A stretch of DNA of 64,000 nt from Alphaproteobacteria bacterium (GCA_028281325.1 JANQKC010000006.1:92773-156772); one strand, 5' to 3'; counted from the first letter of the stretch, positions 1-9,711 are shown. The notes: generated from the sequence alone by a model not told the origin. Numbers and translations are program-made.

Positions 1-593
1 GCGGTCTTCACATGCTTGAAGTCCAGGCGATCGCCGACGAGGAAGTCGCCATCGGCATGCAGGGGATGGACCCGATCGTCAACGGCCAGGTCACCAAGGA
101 AGAAATTGAGCGTTGCGAAGGCGATCCCAGCGCCCGCCTCGCCATGTTGAAATCCGACATTCCGCAGCCCACGGCGCGCGGCACCGGGCCGCGATACACG
201 CCCCTGTCGAAACGCCAGGACAAGCCGGACGCCATCGCCTGGCTGTTGCGGCATTATCCCGAGCTGTCCGACGCGCAGATCGGCCGCCTGATCGGCACCA
301 CCAAGCCGACGATCAATGCGGTCCGCGACCGGACCCATTGGAATTCGCCGAACCTGCGGCCGCGCAGCCCGGTGGAATTGGGCCTCAGCAAGCACGAAGA
401 TCTCAGCCTTGCGCTGGAAAAGGCGCAGAAGGCGGCGGCCCGCAAGGCCAAGCGCGAAGGAAAGCAGGCGCCGACGCCGAGCCAATTCCCACCGGCCGGG
501 GAAGGCGCGGAGCCGAAGCCGGAGTTGTCCGGAGTCGAGCCGCAGTCCGATACGGCGGTGCCGCAGAATCCGTTCCACAACACCACGGATTGA
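1..593 (+). CDS. trcR: TrcR/DUF1013 family cell-cycle regulator, 5' end cut off
   Basis: The frame is already open at the window edge: codons for Gly-Leu-His precede the first ATG at 12, and family members normally carry about 25 more residues before this point, so the true start lies upstream. The visible part contains a helix-turn-helix-like segment (LSDAQIGRLIGTTKPTIN, about residues 79-96 of the visible frame) and a lysine/alanine-rich then proline-rich C-terminal tail. This matches the alphaproteobacterial DUF1013 family, named TrcR, a cell-cycle-linked transcriptional regulator. The family assignment is by recognition of the conserved core. The target genes cannot be deduced here. Confidence 0.8.
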   Translation, partial: GLHMLEVQAIADEEVAIGMQGMDPIVNGQVTKEEIERCEGDPSARLAMLKSDIPQPTARGTGPRYTPLSKRQDKPDAIAWLLRHYPELSDAQIGRLIGTTKPTINAVRDRTHWNSPNLRPRSPVELGLSKHEDLSLALEKAQKAAARKAKREGKQAPTPSQFPPAGEGAEPKPELSGVEPQSDTAVPQNPFHNTTD

Positions 594-631
594 TCGATCG
601 TTCGGCTGCCGCGGGAAAACCGATGTCCCGT

Positions 632-2533
632 TCAGGTCCGCGCGTAGCCGACGGTCTTCAGCGCGCCTTCGATCTCGTCCAGGATGACCGGGTCGTCGAT
701 GGTGGCCGGCATGTTATAGGCCTCGGAATCGGCGATCTTCTGCATCGTGCCGCGTAGGATCTTGCCCGACCGCGTCTTCGGCAGACGGTCGACGACCGTG
801 ACCGTCTTGAGCGCCGCGACCGGACCGATTTCCTGGCGCACCAGTTTGATCGCCTCGTCGATGATGTCCTTCTCGTCGCGCGCGACGCCGGCGTTGAGCA
901 CCAGGAAGCCGAGCGGCAACTGCCCCTTGAGCTGATCCGCAACGCCGATCACGGCGCATTCCGCCACATCCGGGTGCGACGCCAACACTTCCTCGATCGC
1001 CCCCGTCGACAACCGATGCCCCGCCACGTTGATAACGTCGTCGGTGCGGGTCATGACGAAGATGTAATCGTCCTCGTCCATATACCCGGCATCGCCGGTT
1101 TTATAGTAACCGGGAAACTCGGCCATGTAGGACTCGATGTACCGGTCCGACGCATTCCATAGATTCGGGAAGCCGGAGGGCGGCAACGGCAGCTTGACGC
1201 AGATCGCCCCCATCTCGCCGCGCGGCACTTCCGAACCGTCGTTGTCGAGGATCTGCACGTCGTAGCCCGGCGCGGCCCGCGTCGGCGAGCCGGCCTTGAC
1301 CGGCAACATCTCGATACCGATGCAGTTGGCCCCGATCGACCAACCGGTTTCCGTCTGCCACCAGTGATCGATCACCGGTACTTTCAGGTTGTTCTCGGCC
1401 CAATGCAGCGTATCGGGATCGGTCCGCTCCCCCGCCAGGAACAGCGTGCGGAAACGGCTGAGGTCATAGTCCTTGATCAGCTTGCCGTCCGGGTCCTCCC
1501 GCTTGATCGCGCGGAACGCGGTCGGCGCGGTGAACATCACGCTCACTTTATGGTCCGAGATCACGCGCCAGAACACGCCGGCGTCGGGCGTACCGACCGG
1601 CTTGCCCTCGAACAGGATCGTCGTGCTGCCATGGAACAGCGGCGCGTAGACGATATAGGAATGCCCGACGACCCAGCCGACATCCGACGCCGCCCAATAG
1701 ACTTCTCCGGGCTCGACGCCGTAGATATTCTTCATCGACCATTTCAGGGCGACGATATGCCCGCCGGTATCGCGGATGACGCCCTTGGGCTTACCGGTCG
1801 TGCCCGAGGTATAGAGGATGTAGAGCGGATCGGTCGCCTTGACCGGCACGCAATCCGCGGGGCTGGCGGCGGCCACCGCGTCCCGCCAATCCACATCCCG
1901 GCCCGCCACCGGCGCCACCGGGTGCTGTTCGCGCTGCAACAAAACGACCCGATCGATCTTGTGTTTCGCCAGGTCGATCGCCTCGGACACCATCGGCATG
2001 TATTCGACGATGCGGCCGGGCTCGATGCCGCATGTGGCGGTGACGATCAGCTTGGCTTCGGAATCGTCGATCCGGGTCGCGAGCTCCTGCGGCGCGAACC
2101 CGCCGAACACGACGCAGTGGACCGCGCCGATCCGCGCGCAGGCGAGCATGGCGATCGCCGCCTCGGGCACCATCGGCATATACACGATCACCCGGTCCCC
2201 ATAGGCGACGCCCTGCGCCCGCAGGACGCCGGCGAAGCGCGCGACCTGATCCTGCAACTCTGCATAGGTGATCTTGCGCTGCACGCCGCCGGTGATCGGG
2301 CTGTCGTAGATGATCGCGTTCTGATCGGCGCGGCCACCCTCCACATGGCGGTCGACCGCGTTGTAGCAGGTGTTGGTCTCCGCGCCAGGGAACCATCGAT
2401 AGAAGGGCGGATTGCTGTCGTCCAGCACCTTGTCCCAGCGCTTGTACCAATGCACGTCCTCGGCCGCCTCGGCCCAAAACCCCTCGGGATCGTTTAAGGA
2501 ACGGGTGTAGATTTCATCGAATTTACCGGTCAT
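632..2533 (-). CDS. prpE: Propionate--CoA ligase
   Basis: This 633-residue protein is an AMP-forming ligase that activates propionate to propionyl-CoA through a propionyl-adenylate. The N-terminal acetyl-CoA-synthetase-type domain begins with the PrpE-like block DPEGFWAEAAEDVHWYKRWD. The P-loop-like motif ILYTSGTTGKPKGV is intact, and the C-terminal acylation motif PKTRSGK ends in the catalytic lysine (K591). Length and N-terminal signature favour PrpE over acetyl-CoA synthetase. It ends 38 bp from the convergent trcR gene. The divergent neighbour at 2753 encodes a second acyl-CoA ligase, so this end of the window is devoted to acid activation. Confidence 0.9.
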   Translation of the reverse strand: MTGKFDEIYTRSLNDPEGFWAEAAEDVHWYKRWDKVLDDSNPPFYRWFPGAETNTCYNAVDRHVEGGRADQNAIIYDSPITGGVQRKITYAELQDQVARFAGVLRAQGVAYGDRVIVYMPMVPEAAIAMLACARIGAVHCVVFGGFAPQELATRIDDSEAKLIVTATCGIEPGRIVEYMPMVSEAIDLAKHKIDRVVLLQREQHPVAPVAGRDVDWRDAVAAASPADCVPVKATDPLYILYTSGTTGKPKGVIRDTGGHIVALKWSMKNIYGVEPGEVYWAASDVGWVVGHSYIVYAPLFHGSTTILFEGKPVGTPDAGVFWRVISDHKVSVMFTAPTAFRAIKREDPDGKLIKDYDLSRFRTLFLAGERTDPDTLHWAENNLKVPVIDHWWQTETGWSIGANCIGIEMLPVKAGSPTRAAPGYDVQILDNDGSEVPRGEMGAICVKLPLPPSGFPNLWNASDRYIESYMAEFPGYYKTGDAGYMDEDDYIFVMTRTDDVINVAGHRLSTGAIEEVLASHPDVAECAVIGVADQLKGQLPLGFLVLNAGVARDEKDIIDEAIKLVRQEIGPVAALKTVTVVDRLPKTRSGKILRGTMQKIADSEAYNMPATIDDPVILDEIEGALKTVGYART

Positions 2534-2752
2534 GACCGACCACCTTTTTTGAAGCTCATCAACCCTGCCGCCCGGCCCGTGCGCGGGGTCGTTTTCAGCC
2601 GCCCCGCCCTACGCTGCGCTGCCGCCGGCGCATGCACGAACGAATATAGGATGCGCGCGGCCTTTGCAAAACACCAGCCGCATCCCGCATAGTGCGCAAG
2701 ACGCAACCGGAGCGCGGAGAAACCGCGCCCATCGACCGTGGGAGTATCCGCC

Positions 2753-4396
2753 ATGACCCGGACGAAGGCCGGGACGATGACCGGCAACCCGTACGACACC
2801 GATCTCGACAAGACCGGCGCGAATTTCATGCCGTTGTCGCCGCTGACCTTCATTCGGCGGGCCGCGGCGGTGTACCCCAACCGGGACGCCGTCATCCATG
2901 GCGATTGGCGGATCACCTGGTCCGAGGCCTATGGCCGCGCGCGGCGGTTGGCAAGCGCCCTGCAACGACGCGGCATCGGCAAGAACGATACCGTCGCGGT
3001 CATGGCGCCCAATGTGCCCGCGATCTACGACGCGCATTACGGCGTACCAATGGCGGGCGCGGTGTTGAACACGCTGAACGTGCGGCTCGACGCGGAGACC
3101 ATCGCCTTCACGCTGGATCACGCCAAGGCCAAGGCGCTGGTCACCGACCGCGAATTCTCGCCGACGATCAAGGCGGCGCTCGACAAATGCCAATCACCCC
3201 CATTGGTCATCGACATCGACGACCCGGTGGCCAACGGCGGCGACCTGCTCGGCGATATCGTTTACGAGGATTTTCTGGCGGAAGGCGATCCCGCCTTCGA
3301 CTGGTCGCTGCCGGACGACGAATGGGACGCGATCTCGCTGAACTACACGTCGGGCACCACGGGCAATCCGAAGGGCGTCGTCTACCATCACCGCGGCGCC
3401 TACCTGCTGGCGCTCGGCAATATCCTCGCCTGGAACATGCCGGTGCATGCGACCTATCTGTGGACGCTGCCGATGTTTCACTGCAACGGCTGGTGCTTCC
3501 CATGGACCTTGGCCGCGAACGGCGGCACCAGCGTCTGCGCGCGCCGGGTCGAACCGGCGGCGATCTTCGATGCGATCGCCGACGAAGGCGTCACGCATTT
3601 CTGCGGCGCGCCCGTCGTGCTCAACATGGTGATCAATGCCAAGACGGAAGAACGCCGCCCCCTGCCGCGCACGGTCGAGGTGATGACCGCCGCCGCGCCG
3701 CCGCCGCCCGCCGTGCTGCAGCGGATGGAGGAGGACGGCTTCCACATCACCCATGTCTACGGGCTGACCGAAACCTACGGCCCGTCCGTGGTCTGCGCCT
3801 GGAATGAGGACTGGGACGACCTTCCGGCCGCCGCGCGGGCGCAGAAGAAATCACGCCAAGGCGTGCCCTACGCCGTGCTCGAAGACCTCATGATCGCCGA
3901 CCCCGAGACCCTGGAGCCGGTCGACCGCAACGGCGAGGACCTGGGCGAAGTGTTCATGCGCGGCAACGTGGTGATGAAGGGTTATCTCAAGAATCCGGCC
4001 GCCACCGATGAGGCTTTTGCCGGCGGCTGGTTCCGTACCGGCGACTTGGGGGTCTGGGACCGAGACGGCTATATCGCGCTGCGCGACCGGTCGAAGGACA
4101 TCATCATCTCGGGCGGCGAGAACATCTCGACCATCGAAGTCGAAAGCGCGCTCTACCGCCACCCGAAGGTGCTGGAAGCCGCCGTCGTCGCCAAACCCGA
4201 CGACCATTGGGGCGAAGTGCCCTGCGCCTTCGTCACCCTAAAGGACGGCGAGGACGCGACCGAACAGGAAATCATCGACTTCTGCCGCGACGTCATGGCG
4301 CATTTCAAATGCCCGAAACAGGTCGTATTCGGACCGCTGCCGAAAACGTCGACCGGCAAGGTGCAAAAATTCGTGCTGCGGGATCGAGTCGCGTAA
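2753..4396 (+). CDS. AMP-dependent acyl-CoA synthetase (medium/long-chain type)
   Basis: This is a 547-residue ANL-superfamily ligase that adenylates a fatty or carboxylic acid and transfers it to CoA. It has the nucleotide motif YTSGTTGNPKGVVYHHRG, the Y-G-L-T-E-T motif and the C-terminal PKTSTGK lysine (K536). The ATG at 2753 is preceded by GGGAG with 8-bp spacing. A GTG at 2738 and an ATG at 2777 are weaker alternatives. The overall pattern, including CNGWCFPW, resembles the DMSP-demethylation (DmdB-like) and medium-chain ligases. The exact substrate is not readable from sequence. A VOC-fold gene follows 25 bp downstream. Confidence 0.85.
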   Translation: MTRTKAGTMTGNPYDTDLDKTGANFMPLSPLTFIRRAAAVYPNRDAVIHGDWRITWSEAYGRARRLASALQRRGIGKNDTVAVMAPNVPAIYDAHYGVPMAGAVLNTLNVRLDAETIAFTLDHAKAKALVTDREFSPTIKAALDKCQSPPLVIDIDDPVANGGDLLGDIVYEDFLAEGDPAFDWSLPDDEWDAISLNYTSGTTGNPKGVVYHHRGAYLLALGNILAWNMPVHATYLWTLPMFHCNGWCFPWTLAANGGTSVCARRVEPAAIFDAIADEGVTHFCGAPVVLNMVINAKTEERRPLPRTVEVMTAAAPPPPAVLQRMEEDGFHITHVYGLTETYGPSVVCAWNEDWDDLPAAARAQKKSRQGVPYAVLEDLMIADPETLEPVDRNGEDLGEVFMRGNVVMKGYLKNPAATDEAFAGGWFRTGDLGVWDRDGYIALRDRSKDIIISGGENISTIEVESALYRHPKVLEAAVVAKPDDHWGEVPCAFVTLKDGEDATEQEIIDFCRDVMAHFKCPKQVVFGPLPKTSTGKVQKFVLRDRVA

Positions 4397-4421
4397 ACCT
4401 TAAGACAAAGGACAGGGACGG

Positions 4422-4823
4422 ATGACCGGCAAAATTGGGCCTTGCAGTCCCTTCTTCATCGTTGCCGACGTGCCGAAGGCGCTCGATCATTATGTCGCAA
4501 ATCTCGGATTCGAATGCCGATTTACGTCGCCCAATCCGGATCCGTTTTTCGCCATCGTCGGACGCGACGCAGCTCAGATCATGCTGAAAGCCATCGCCGA
4601 CACTGTGCCGCCGTTACCGAATCCGCAACGGCATGAGTGGGCGCCGTGGGACGCCTTCATCCACACACCCAATCCAGATGCGCTCGCCCTCGAATTCAAG
4701 GATCGACATGTGCTTTTCCGCCGCCCATTGGGTGATACGGACGGCCAGTTGCGGGGTTTTGAGGTCGAGGACCCTGACGGATATGTCTGCTTTTTTGGAC
4801 GGCCCACCACGACCTCAGCCTAA
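4422..4823 (+). CDS. VOC family protein (glyoxalase/bleomycin-resistance fold)
   Basis: This is a 133-residue single-domain protein with the beta-alpha-beta-beta-beta pattern of vicinal-oxygen-chelate proteins: an opening strand SPFFIVADVPKALDHYV and a closing FEVEDPDGYVCFFGRP motif typical of the fold. A purine-rich ribosome site (AAAGGACAGGGACGG) precedes the ATG. It sits 25 bp after the acyl-CoA synthetase on the same strand and may be co-transcribed. The family covers lyases, dioxygenases and binding proteins, so no reaction is assigned. Confidence 0.75.
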   Translation: MTGKIGPCSPFFIVADVPKALDHYVANLGFECRFTSPNPDPFFAIVGRDAAQIMLKAIADTVPPLPNPQRHEWAPWDAFIHTPNPDALALEFKDRHVLFRRPLGDTDGQLRGFEVEDPDGYVCFFGRPTTTSA

Positions 4824-4832
4824 GCTGTTTTC

Positions 4833-6032
4833 TCAGTCTTCACCGCCGGCCGTCGCGCCGCTCTTCACCATCGCGGCGATCTCCGCGTCCGAATAGCCGA
4901 CCTCGCGCAAGAGGTCCGCGCTGTGCTCGCCATGCGCCGGCGCGGGCCGTGACTGACCGCCGGGGCTGGCCGCGAAGCGGATGGGGATGTCGGGAATCGT
5001 GAGCGGCCCCTCGGTCGGATGCGTCGCATGCTGAAAGTAGCCGACCGCTTTCAGGTGCGGATCGTCCGGCAGGTCTTCAAAGGCGTAGATCGGACCGCAC
5101 GGCACGTCGGCCGTCTCCAGGGCGTCGCGCAGCGCCTCGGTCTCCCATTCGATGACGATGCCGGCCAGCGTGCGGTAGAACTCGTCCGCGTTCTGATAGC
5201 GCACCGCCGGATCGGTCACGCGTGGATCGGCGGCCAGATCGTCCCGTCCGACCGCGGTGAAGAAATTGACCCAATGCTTGGTCGATCCCGGCAGGATGCA
5301 CAGATATCCGTCCTTGGTCTTGAAGGGTTTCCGGTTGGGCAGTTTGGCGCGGCTGTAGCCCGCGGGGCCGATGGGCGGGTCGTAGATCCTATCGGCCCAA
5401 TGTTCCATCAGGTTGAAGTGGACATTGGATTCGAACATCGGCACCTCAACCGCCTGCGCCTCGCCCGTGCGCTCGCGATGCAGCAGCGCGGCGATCACCG
5501 CCTGTACCACATACAGTCCGGTCGTCTTGTCGCAATTCATCGCCGGCATCAACCGCGCGTCGTCGGTGATCCAGGACAGGTTCGACGCGGTGCCGCACAG
5601 GCCCTGGATGATGTCGTCATAGGCCGGGCGCGCCGCATAGGGACCGTCCTGCCGGAAGCCGTAGGCGCCGCAATAGATCAGCTTGGGATTGACCGCGCGG
5701 CATTCCTCATAGCCCAGACCCAACCGGCCCATCGCCTGCGGCCGGATCGAATAGAGCAACACGTCGGCGTCCTTGAGCAGCCGCAGCAGGGCGTCGCGGC
5801 CCGCCGGCTGTTTCAGGTCGAGCATGACGCTGCGCTTGTTCTTGTTCAGGTTCATGTAGATCGAGCCCATGCCCGGCGTCTTGCCCTGCGCATAGTTGCG
5901 GGTCTGGTCGCCCGCCGGCGATTCGATCTTGATCACGTCCGCGCCCATCTCGCCCATCATCATCGACGCCATCGGCCCCATGATGACCGTGGTCATGTCG
6001 ATGATGCGATACCCGGAAAGCGGCCCGGTCAT
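4833..6032 (-). CDS. Class III (CaiB/BaiF) CoA-transferase
   Basis: This 399-residue protein has the class III CoA-transferase layout: an N-terminal Rossmann-like segment (GADVIKIESPAGD), the R-P-x-A-M-x-R-L-G-L block, and the conserved nucleophile Asp168 in the NCDKTTG context. Such enzymes move CoA between carboxylic acids by a half-sandwich mechanism. It is followed upstream on the same strand, 40 bp away, by a paralogue of nearly the same length, and both lie beside acyl-CoA ligases. Substrate unknown. Confidence 0.85.
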   Translation of the reverse strand: MTGPLSGYRIIDMTTVIMGPMASMMMGEMGADVIKIESPAGDQTRNYAQGKTPGMGSIYMNLNKNKRSVMLDLKQPAGRDALLRLLKDADVLLYSIRPQAMGRLGLGYEECRAVNPKLIYCGAYGFRQDGPYAARPAYDDIIQGLCGTASNLSWITDDARLMPAMNCDKTTGLYVVQAVIAALLHRERTGEAQAVEVPMFESNVHFNLMEHWADRIYDPPIGPAGYSRAKLPNRKPFKTKDGYLCILPGSTKHWVNFFTAVGRDDLAADPRVTDPAVRYQNADEFYRTLAGIVIEWETEALRDALETADVPCGPIYAFEDLPDDPHLKAVGYFQHATHPTEGPLTIPDIPIRFAASPGGQSRPAPAHGEHSADLLREVGYSDAEIAAMVKSGATAGGED

Positions 6033-6072
6033 GTCGTGGTCTCCTCATCGCGTTCTTGCATTGGCGAGGAAT

Positions 6073-7278
6073 TCAGTCGTCTTCGTCGACGGTGCGCGTT
6101 ACGCCGTCCTGCACCATCATCGTAATCTCATCGTCCGACAGACCCGCCTCGCGCAGCAGTTCGACACTGTGCTCGCCGAGACGCGGTGCGTGGCGGTCGA
6201 TGCCGCCGGGCGACTTCGAAAAGGCCGTGGGTACGCCGGCAAGAACGATGCGCCCCTCGGTCGGATGGTCGATGGTCTCGAAAAAGCCGGTCGCCTTGAG
6301 CTGCGGGTCCTCGAACAGATCTTCGAGCCGGTTCACCGCGCCGGCCGGAATATCCGCGTCGTCGAGCGCCGCCAGCAGGTCCCGAGTGGTCCAGTCGGCC
6401 ACAGCGGCCGCCACCATCCGGTAGAGTTCGTCGACGGACTCGCTCCGTTTCGCGGCGTCGGTGATGCGGGAATCGTCGACCATGTCGTCCCGGCCGATCA
6501 TGCGGAAGAAGTTCCGCCAGTGCCGCAAGGTGTAGGGCAGCATGCAAACATGCCCGTCCTTGGTCGCGAACGGCCGGCGGAACGGCGCCTTCGACCGGGC
6601 ATAGCCCGGTTCGCCGAGCGGCGGATCGAACAACATGCCGGCCGCGTGTTCGAGCATGTTGAACCCGACCATACTTTCCAGCATGGGCACCTCGACATGC
6701 TGTCCCTCGCCCGTGCGCTCCCTGTGGAGCAACGCCATGGTGATCGCATAGACGAGATGGACGCCGACGATCTTGTCGACGATCGAGGATGGAATGTAAC
6801 GCGGCTCGCCGGTCGTGAAGGTTTGGGTTGCGACAAGTCCGGACAGGCCCTGGATGATATCGTCGTACGCCGCCTTGCCCGAATACGGGCCGCCCGGCCG
6901 GAACCCCAGGGCGCCGGCGTAAACGATCTTCGGGTTGACGGCGCGGCAGTCATCGTAGCCGAGGCCGAGCCGCTCCATCGCTTCGGGCCGAACCGAGTAG
7001 ACCAGGACATCCGCGGATTTCACAAGCCGCAACAGCGCGTCGCGCCCGGCGGGCTTCTTGAGGTCGAGCACCAAGCTCCGCTTGTTCCGGTTGGCGTTCA
7101 GGAACACCGTGCCCATGCCACGGTGCCGCGCGGGCTGAATATCGCGGGTGATGTCGCCGTCCGGCGCTTCGATCTTGATAACGTCAGCGCCGTTGTCGCC
7201 GAGAATCTGCGTCGCAAGAGGCCCGAGGAAAACGGACGTCAAATCAAGGATGCGGTATCCCGCAAGCGAACCGGGCAT
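6073..7278 (-). CDS. Class III (CaiB/BaiF) CoA-transferase, second copy
   Basis: This 401-residue paralogue of the downstream CoA-transferase shares the same block order (GADVIKIEAPDGD, R-P-E-A-M-E-R-L-G-L) and aligns the catalytic Asp168 in IVDKIVG. The two genes lie head-to-tail on the minus strand with a 40-bp gap and probably form one transcript. Divergence between the copies (for example NCDKTTG against IVDKIVG) suggests different acids or distinct roles rather than simple dosage. Substrates cannot be inferred. Confidence 0.85.
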   Translation of the reverse strand: MPGSLAGYRILDLTSVFLGPLATQILGDNGADVIKIEAPDGDITRDIQPARHRGMGTVFLNANRNKRSLVLDLKKPAGRDALLRLVKSADVLVYSVRPEAMERLGLGYDDCRAVNPKIVYAGALGFRPGGPYSGKAAYDDIIQGLSGLVATQTFTTGEPRYIPSSIVDKIVGVHLVYAITMALLHRERTGEGQHVEVPMLESMVGFNMLEHAAGMLFDPPLGEPGYARSKAPFRRPFATKDGHVCMLPYTLRHWRNFFRMIGRDDMVDDSRITDAAKRSESVDELYRMVAAAVADWTTRDLLAALDDADIPAGAVNRLEDLFEDPQLKATGFFETIDHPTEGRIVLAGVPTAFSKSPGGIDRHAPRLGEHSVELLREAGLSDDEITMMVQDGVTRTVDEDD

Positions 7279-7417
7279 GGGAAGCTACCATTCAAGAGAA
7301 GGCCCGAAAGTACCGCCGGGGCCGTGGGATCGGCGTGAAATCGGACAAATATCTCTTTTCCCTCCACCGGCGTCAAACCGGCGCAGGCCGCTTCGTCATG
7401 CATGCGGCGAATGGGGC

Positions 7418-7627
7418 CTATTCGGTCCCGTGAAGCTCCGCCAGTTGGTCTTTGACCGCGAGTTTCTTCCGCTTAAGGTCTGAAATTTCCAAAGAATCCG
7501 GTAAGGGTCTCGCTTCCGCCTCGCGGAGGGCGGCATCGAGATCGCAATGCTGCTGCTCTAGATTATGTATTTGATCTTTAAGAGAAACGTCCCCGTTTGC
7601 GTTGCTTGCCGTCATCGTGTTGGACAT
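7418..7627 (-). CDS. YdcH-type DUF465 small protein
   Basis: This 69-residue coiled-coil-like protein has the DUF465 pattern: SLKDQIHNLEQQHCDLDAAL, a short turn with proline, then DLKRKKLAVKDQLAEL. The chosen ATG has a full GGAGG (7633-7637) five bases upstream. A GTG four codons earlier would start inside that Shine-Dalgarno. A second member of the family lies at 9511, with a TIGR02444 gene and phosphofructokinase in between. Function of the family is unknown. Confidence 0.8.
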   Translation of the reverse strand: MSNTMTASNANGDVSLKDQIHNLEQQHCDLDAALREAEARPLPDSLEISDLKRKKLAVKDQLAELHGTE

Positions 7628-7756
7628 ATACACCTCCACTTTACCGTGAATGTTTCAACTACCCCACTGCACCGCCCACCACGGCTGCCGATCATGGTAT
7701 CGCGAGACGAAGGGCTTGTCACCACGGGTGAAGGGGAGGATTTCAGCCACGCCCGC

Positions 7757-8308
7757 CTATCCGGCCGCCACCGACCCCGCCCGGAAACACCCCGCCAGGA
7801 CGGTTTCGCAATCGGCCTCGTCCGCCGGCTCCGCCGAGACACCGATTTCATCGAAATAACGCCTGATGTTCCGATCCGCGCGGGCCACCGCAAGCACACT
7901 TAAGTCCATTTTTTCCTTGGTATTATTTGTCATCATGTAGAGGAAGTCTTGCTGCTGGCGCTCGCTGTCGAGTTCGATCCGCTTGACCTGCGAACGCAAC
8001 GATTCCACCGCGCCCGCGTCCATTCCCGGGAAACCCGATTTCATGTTGCGCCGCACATCGCGCAACGGCCGGACCACCTGCTCGCGCCAATCCACCGTCG
8101 CCTCCACCACCGTCGCGACCTCTCCCGTTTCGATCGCCGAGTCGCGCACCGCCCCCAGCCAGCAAAAGTAGAAGAAAAGATTTACATCCACGCCATGTCG
8201 GTCCTGCAGACGCAGGCATGCCGCCGCCACGCCATCGACCCGGTAGGCCGAAACGGAAAAGTCCCAAAAGGGGTTTTTCGTCGGGCTATCCGTTGAGTCT
8301 TCGGTCAT
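7757..8308 (-). CDS. TIGR02444 family protein
   Basis: This 183-residue protein carries the family signature near its start (NPFWDFSVSAYRVDGVAAAC, then LQDRHGVDVNLFFYFCWL), followed by a helical region with a conserved tryptophan/arginine block (VDWREQVVRPLRDVRR). No enzymatic motif is recognised. Its ATG overlaps the stop of the phosphofructokinase gene by 4 bp (ATGA), so the two are probably translationally coupled. Function unknown. Confidence 0.8.
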   Translation of the reverse strand: MTEDSTDSPTKNPFWDFSVSAYRVDGVAAACLRLQDRHGVDVNLFFYFCWLGAVRDSAIETGEVATVVEATVDWREQVVRPLRDVRRNMKSGFPGMDAGAVESLRSQVKRIELDSERQQQDFLYMMTNNTKEKMDLSVLAVARADRNIRRYFDEIGVSAEPADEADCETVLAGCFRAGSVAAG

Positions 8309-9390
8309 TGATCCCCCAGGGAGATATCCAGCGCACGCGCGGTCGCCACGATCGGGCCGTCGATATCCACCACATGCGGCTCCGCGGTCGCATCGGCCAA
8401 GGGCACGTCGATCAGGCCGCGATTGCGCCAGCCGACCATCCGATCGAATTTCCCCGCCGCCAAGAGATTCACCGCGTGCACGCCGAAGGCCGAAGCCATC
8501 AGCCGTTCGCGGGCGTCGGGCGTGCCGCCGCGCTGGATGTGGCCCAGCACCGTCACGCGGATTTCCGCATCGGTGAGACCGGACAACCGGTCGGCGATAT
8601 AATGCCCGATTCCGCCGTAGCGACGCTTTTCCTCGCCTTTCACCGTCACCGGATCGCCGCTTTCCGTTTTGACCGCCTCGGCGACGACCACCAGCGAGAA
8701 ATTGCGTCCGCGGCGGCGGACCTCCTCGATCTTCCGCGCCACATGCTCCAACGCATAGGGAATTTCGGGGATCAGGATCACGTCGGCGCCACCGGCGATC
8801 CCCGCGACGATGGCGATGTGACCGGCATCGCGGCCCATGACCTCCAGGATCATCACCCGGTTGTGGCTCGCCGCGGTCGGTTGCAGGCTGTCGAGCGCGG
8901 CGGTCGCGGCCTGCACCGCGGTATCGTAACCGATCGATACCTCGGTTTCGCCGACATCGTTATCGATGGTCTTGGGAATGCAGACCAGATTGATCCCGCC
9001 TTGCTGCGCCAGCCGCCGCAGGATCGCCTGGCTGCCGTCGCCGCCGATGCCGATGAGCGCGTCCAAGCCAAGCTCGTTGTATCCGTCGATGACCTCCTCC
9101 GACCGGTCAACGACCGAGCCGTCCGGCATCGGATAGGCGAAGGGGTCGCCGCGATTGGTGCTGCCCAGGATCGTGCCGCCGCGGCGCAGCAACGTGCCAT
9201 CGAACTCCGCCACCGTCAGGGGGCGCGCGCGCACCGGCCGGTCCATCAACCCCTGGGTCCCCTGCTCGATGCCGACGACCTCACACCCGAATCCAAGCAC
9301 GGCGCGATGCACAACGGCGCGCAGGACCGCATTGAGTCCTGCGCAATCGCCACCGCTGGTCAGCACCCCGATGCGTTTGATGTCACTCAC
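8305..9390 (-). CDS. pfkA: 6-phosphofructokinase
   Basis: This PfkA-family enzyme phosphorylates fructose 6-phosphate at carbon 1. It has GVLTSGGDCAGLNAV at the N-terminus, GGDGSQ at the phosphoryl-donor site, the catalytic PKTIDND loop, and the substrate motifs MGRDAGH and GHIQRGG. The residue equivalent to E. coli Gly104 is Gly (ATP-type) while that equivalent to Gly124 is Lys (PPi-type), so the donor is ambiguous. A GTG at 9390 behind GGGGGTGAGG gives a family-like N-terminus (SDIKRIGVLTSGGD) and 361 residues. An ATG at 9429 would add 13 residues but lacks a clear ribosome site. Confidence 0.9.
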   Translation of the reverse strand: MSDIKRIGVLTSGGDCAGLNAVLRAVVHRAVLGFGCEVVGIEQGTQGLMDRPVRARPLTVAEFDGTLLRRGGTILGSTNRGDPFAYPMPDGSVVDRSEEVIDGYNELGLDALIGIGGDGSQAILRRLAQQGGINLVCIPKTIDNDVGETEVSIGYDTAVQAATAALDSLQPTAASHNRVMILEVMGRDAGHIAIVAGIAGGADVILIPEIPYALEHVARKIEEVRRRGRNFSLVVVAEAVKTESGDPVTVKGEEKRRYGGIGHYIADRLSGLTDAEIRVTVLGHIQRGGTPDARERLMASAFGVHAVNLLAAGKFDRMVGWRNRGLIDVPLADATAEPHVVDIDGPIVATARALDISLGDQ

Positions 9391-9510
9391 CCTCACCCCC
9401 TTGGATTGCGCCTGAAACGGTTCGGACATCCTGGCGCAGAGGAAGCCCCCAAAGCCACGATTATTTTGTTACAATGTCGGCCGGATCGGATCAGGCGGCG
9501 TCCTCATTCA

Positions 9511-9711
9511 ATGAGCAAACAAGAAACCATTCGAAAGCAGCTGGAAGAGCTCAAACTCGAGCATCGCGATCTGGACGACGCCATCGCCCGGGTGCTCGAA
9601 AACCCGCCTTACGATCAATTGAAGGTGCAGCGGTTGAAGAAGCGGAAGCTCGTCCTGAAGGACGAGATCAGCCGGCTCGAGGATCTGTTGCTGCCCGACA
9701 TCATCGCCTGA
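9511..9711 (+). CDS. YdcH-type DUF465 small protein
   Basis: This 66-residue, mostly helical, highly charged protein has the DUF465 pattern (QLEELKLEHRDLDDAIARVL, PPYDQLKVQRLKKRKLVLKD). It is transcribed divergently from pfkA and resembles the DUF465 gene at 7418 in size and heptad spacing. It ends 103 bp before the purE promoter. The function of the family is unknown and no cysteine or catalytic motif is present. Confidence 0.8.
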   Translation: MSKQETIRKQLEELKLEHRDLDDAIARVLENPPYDQLKVQRLKKRKLVLKDEISRLEDLLLPDIIA

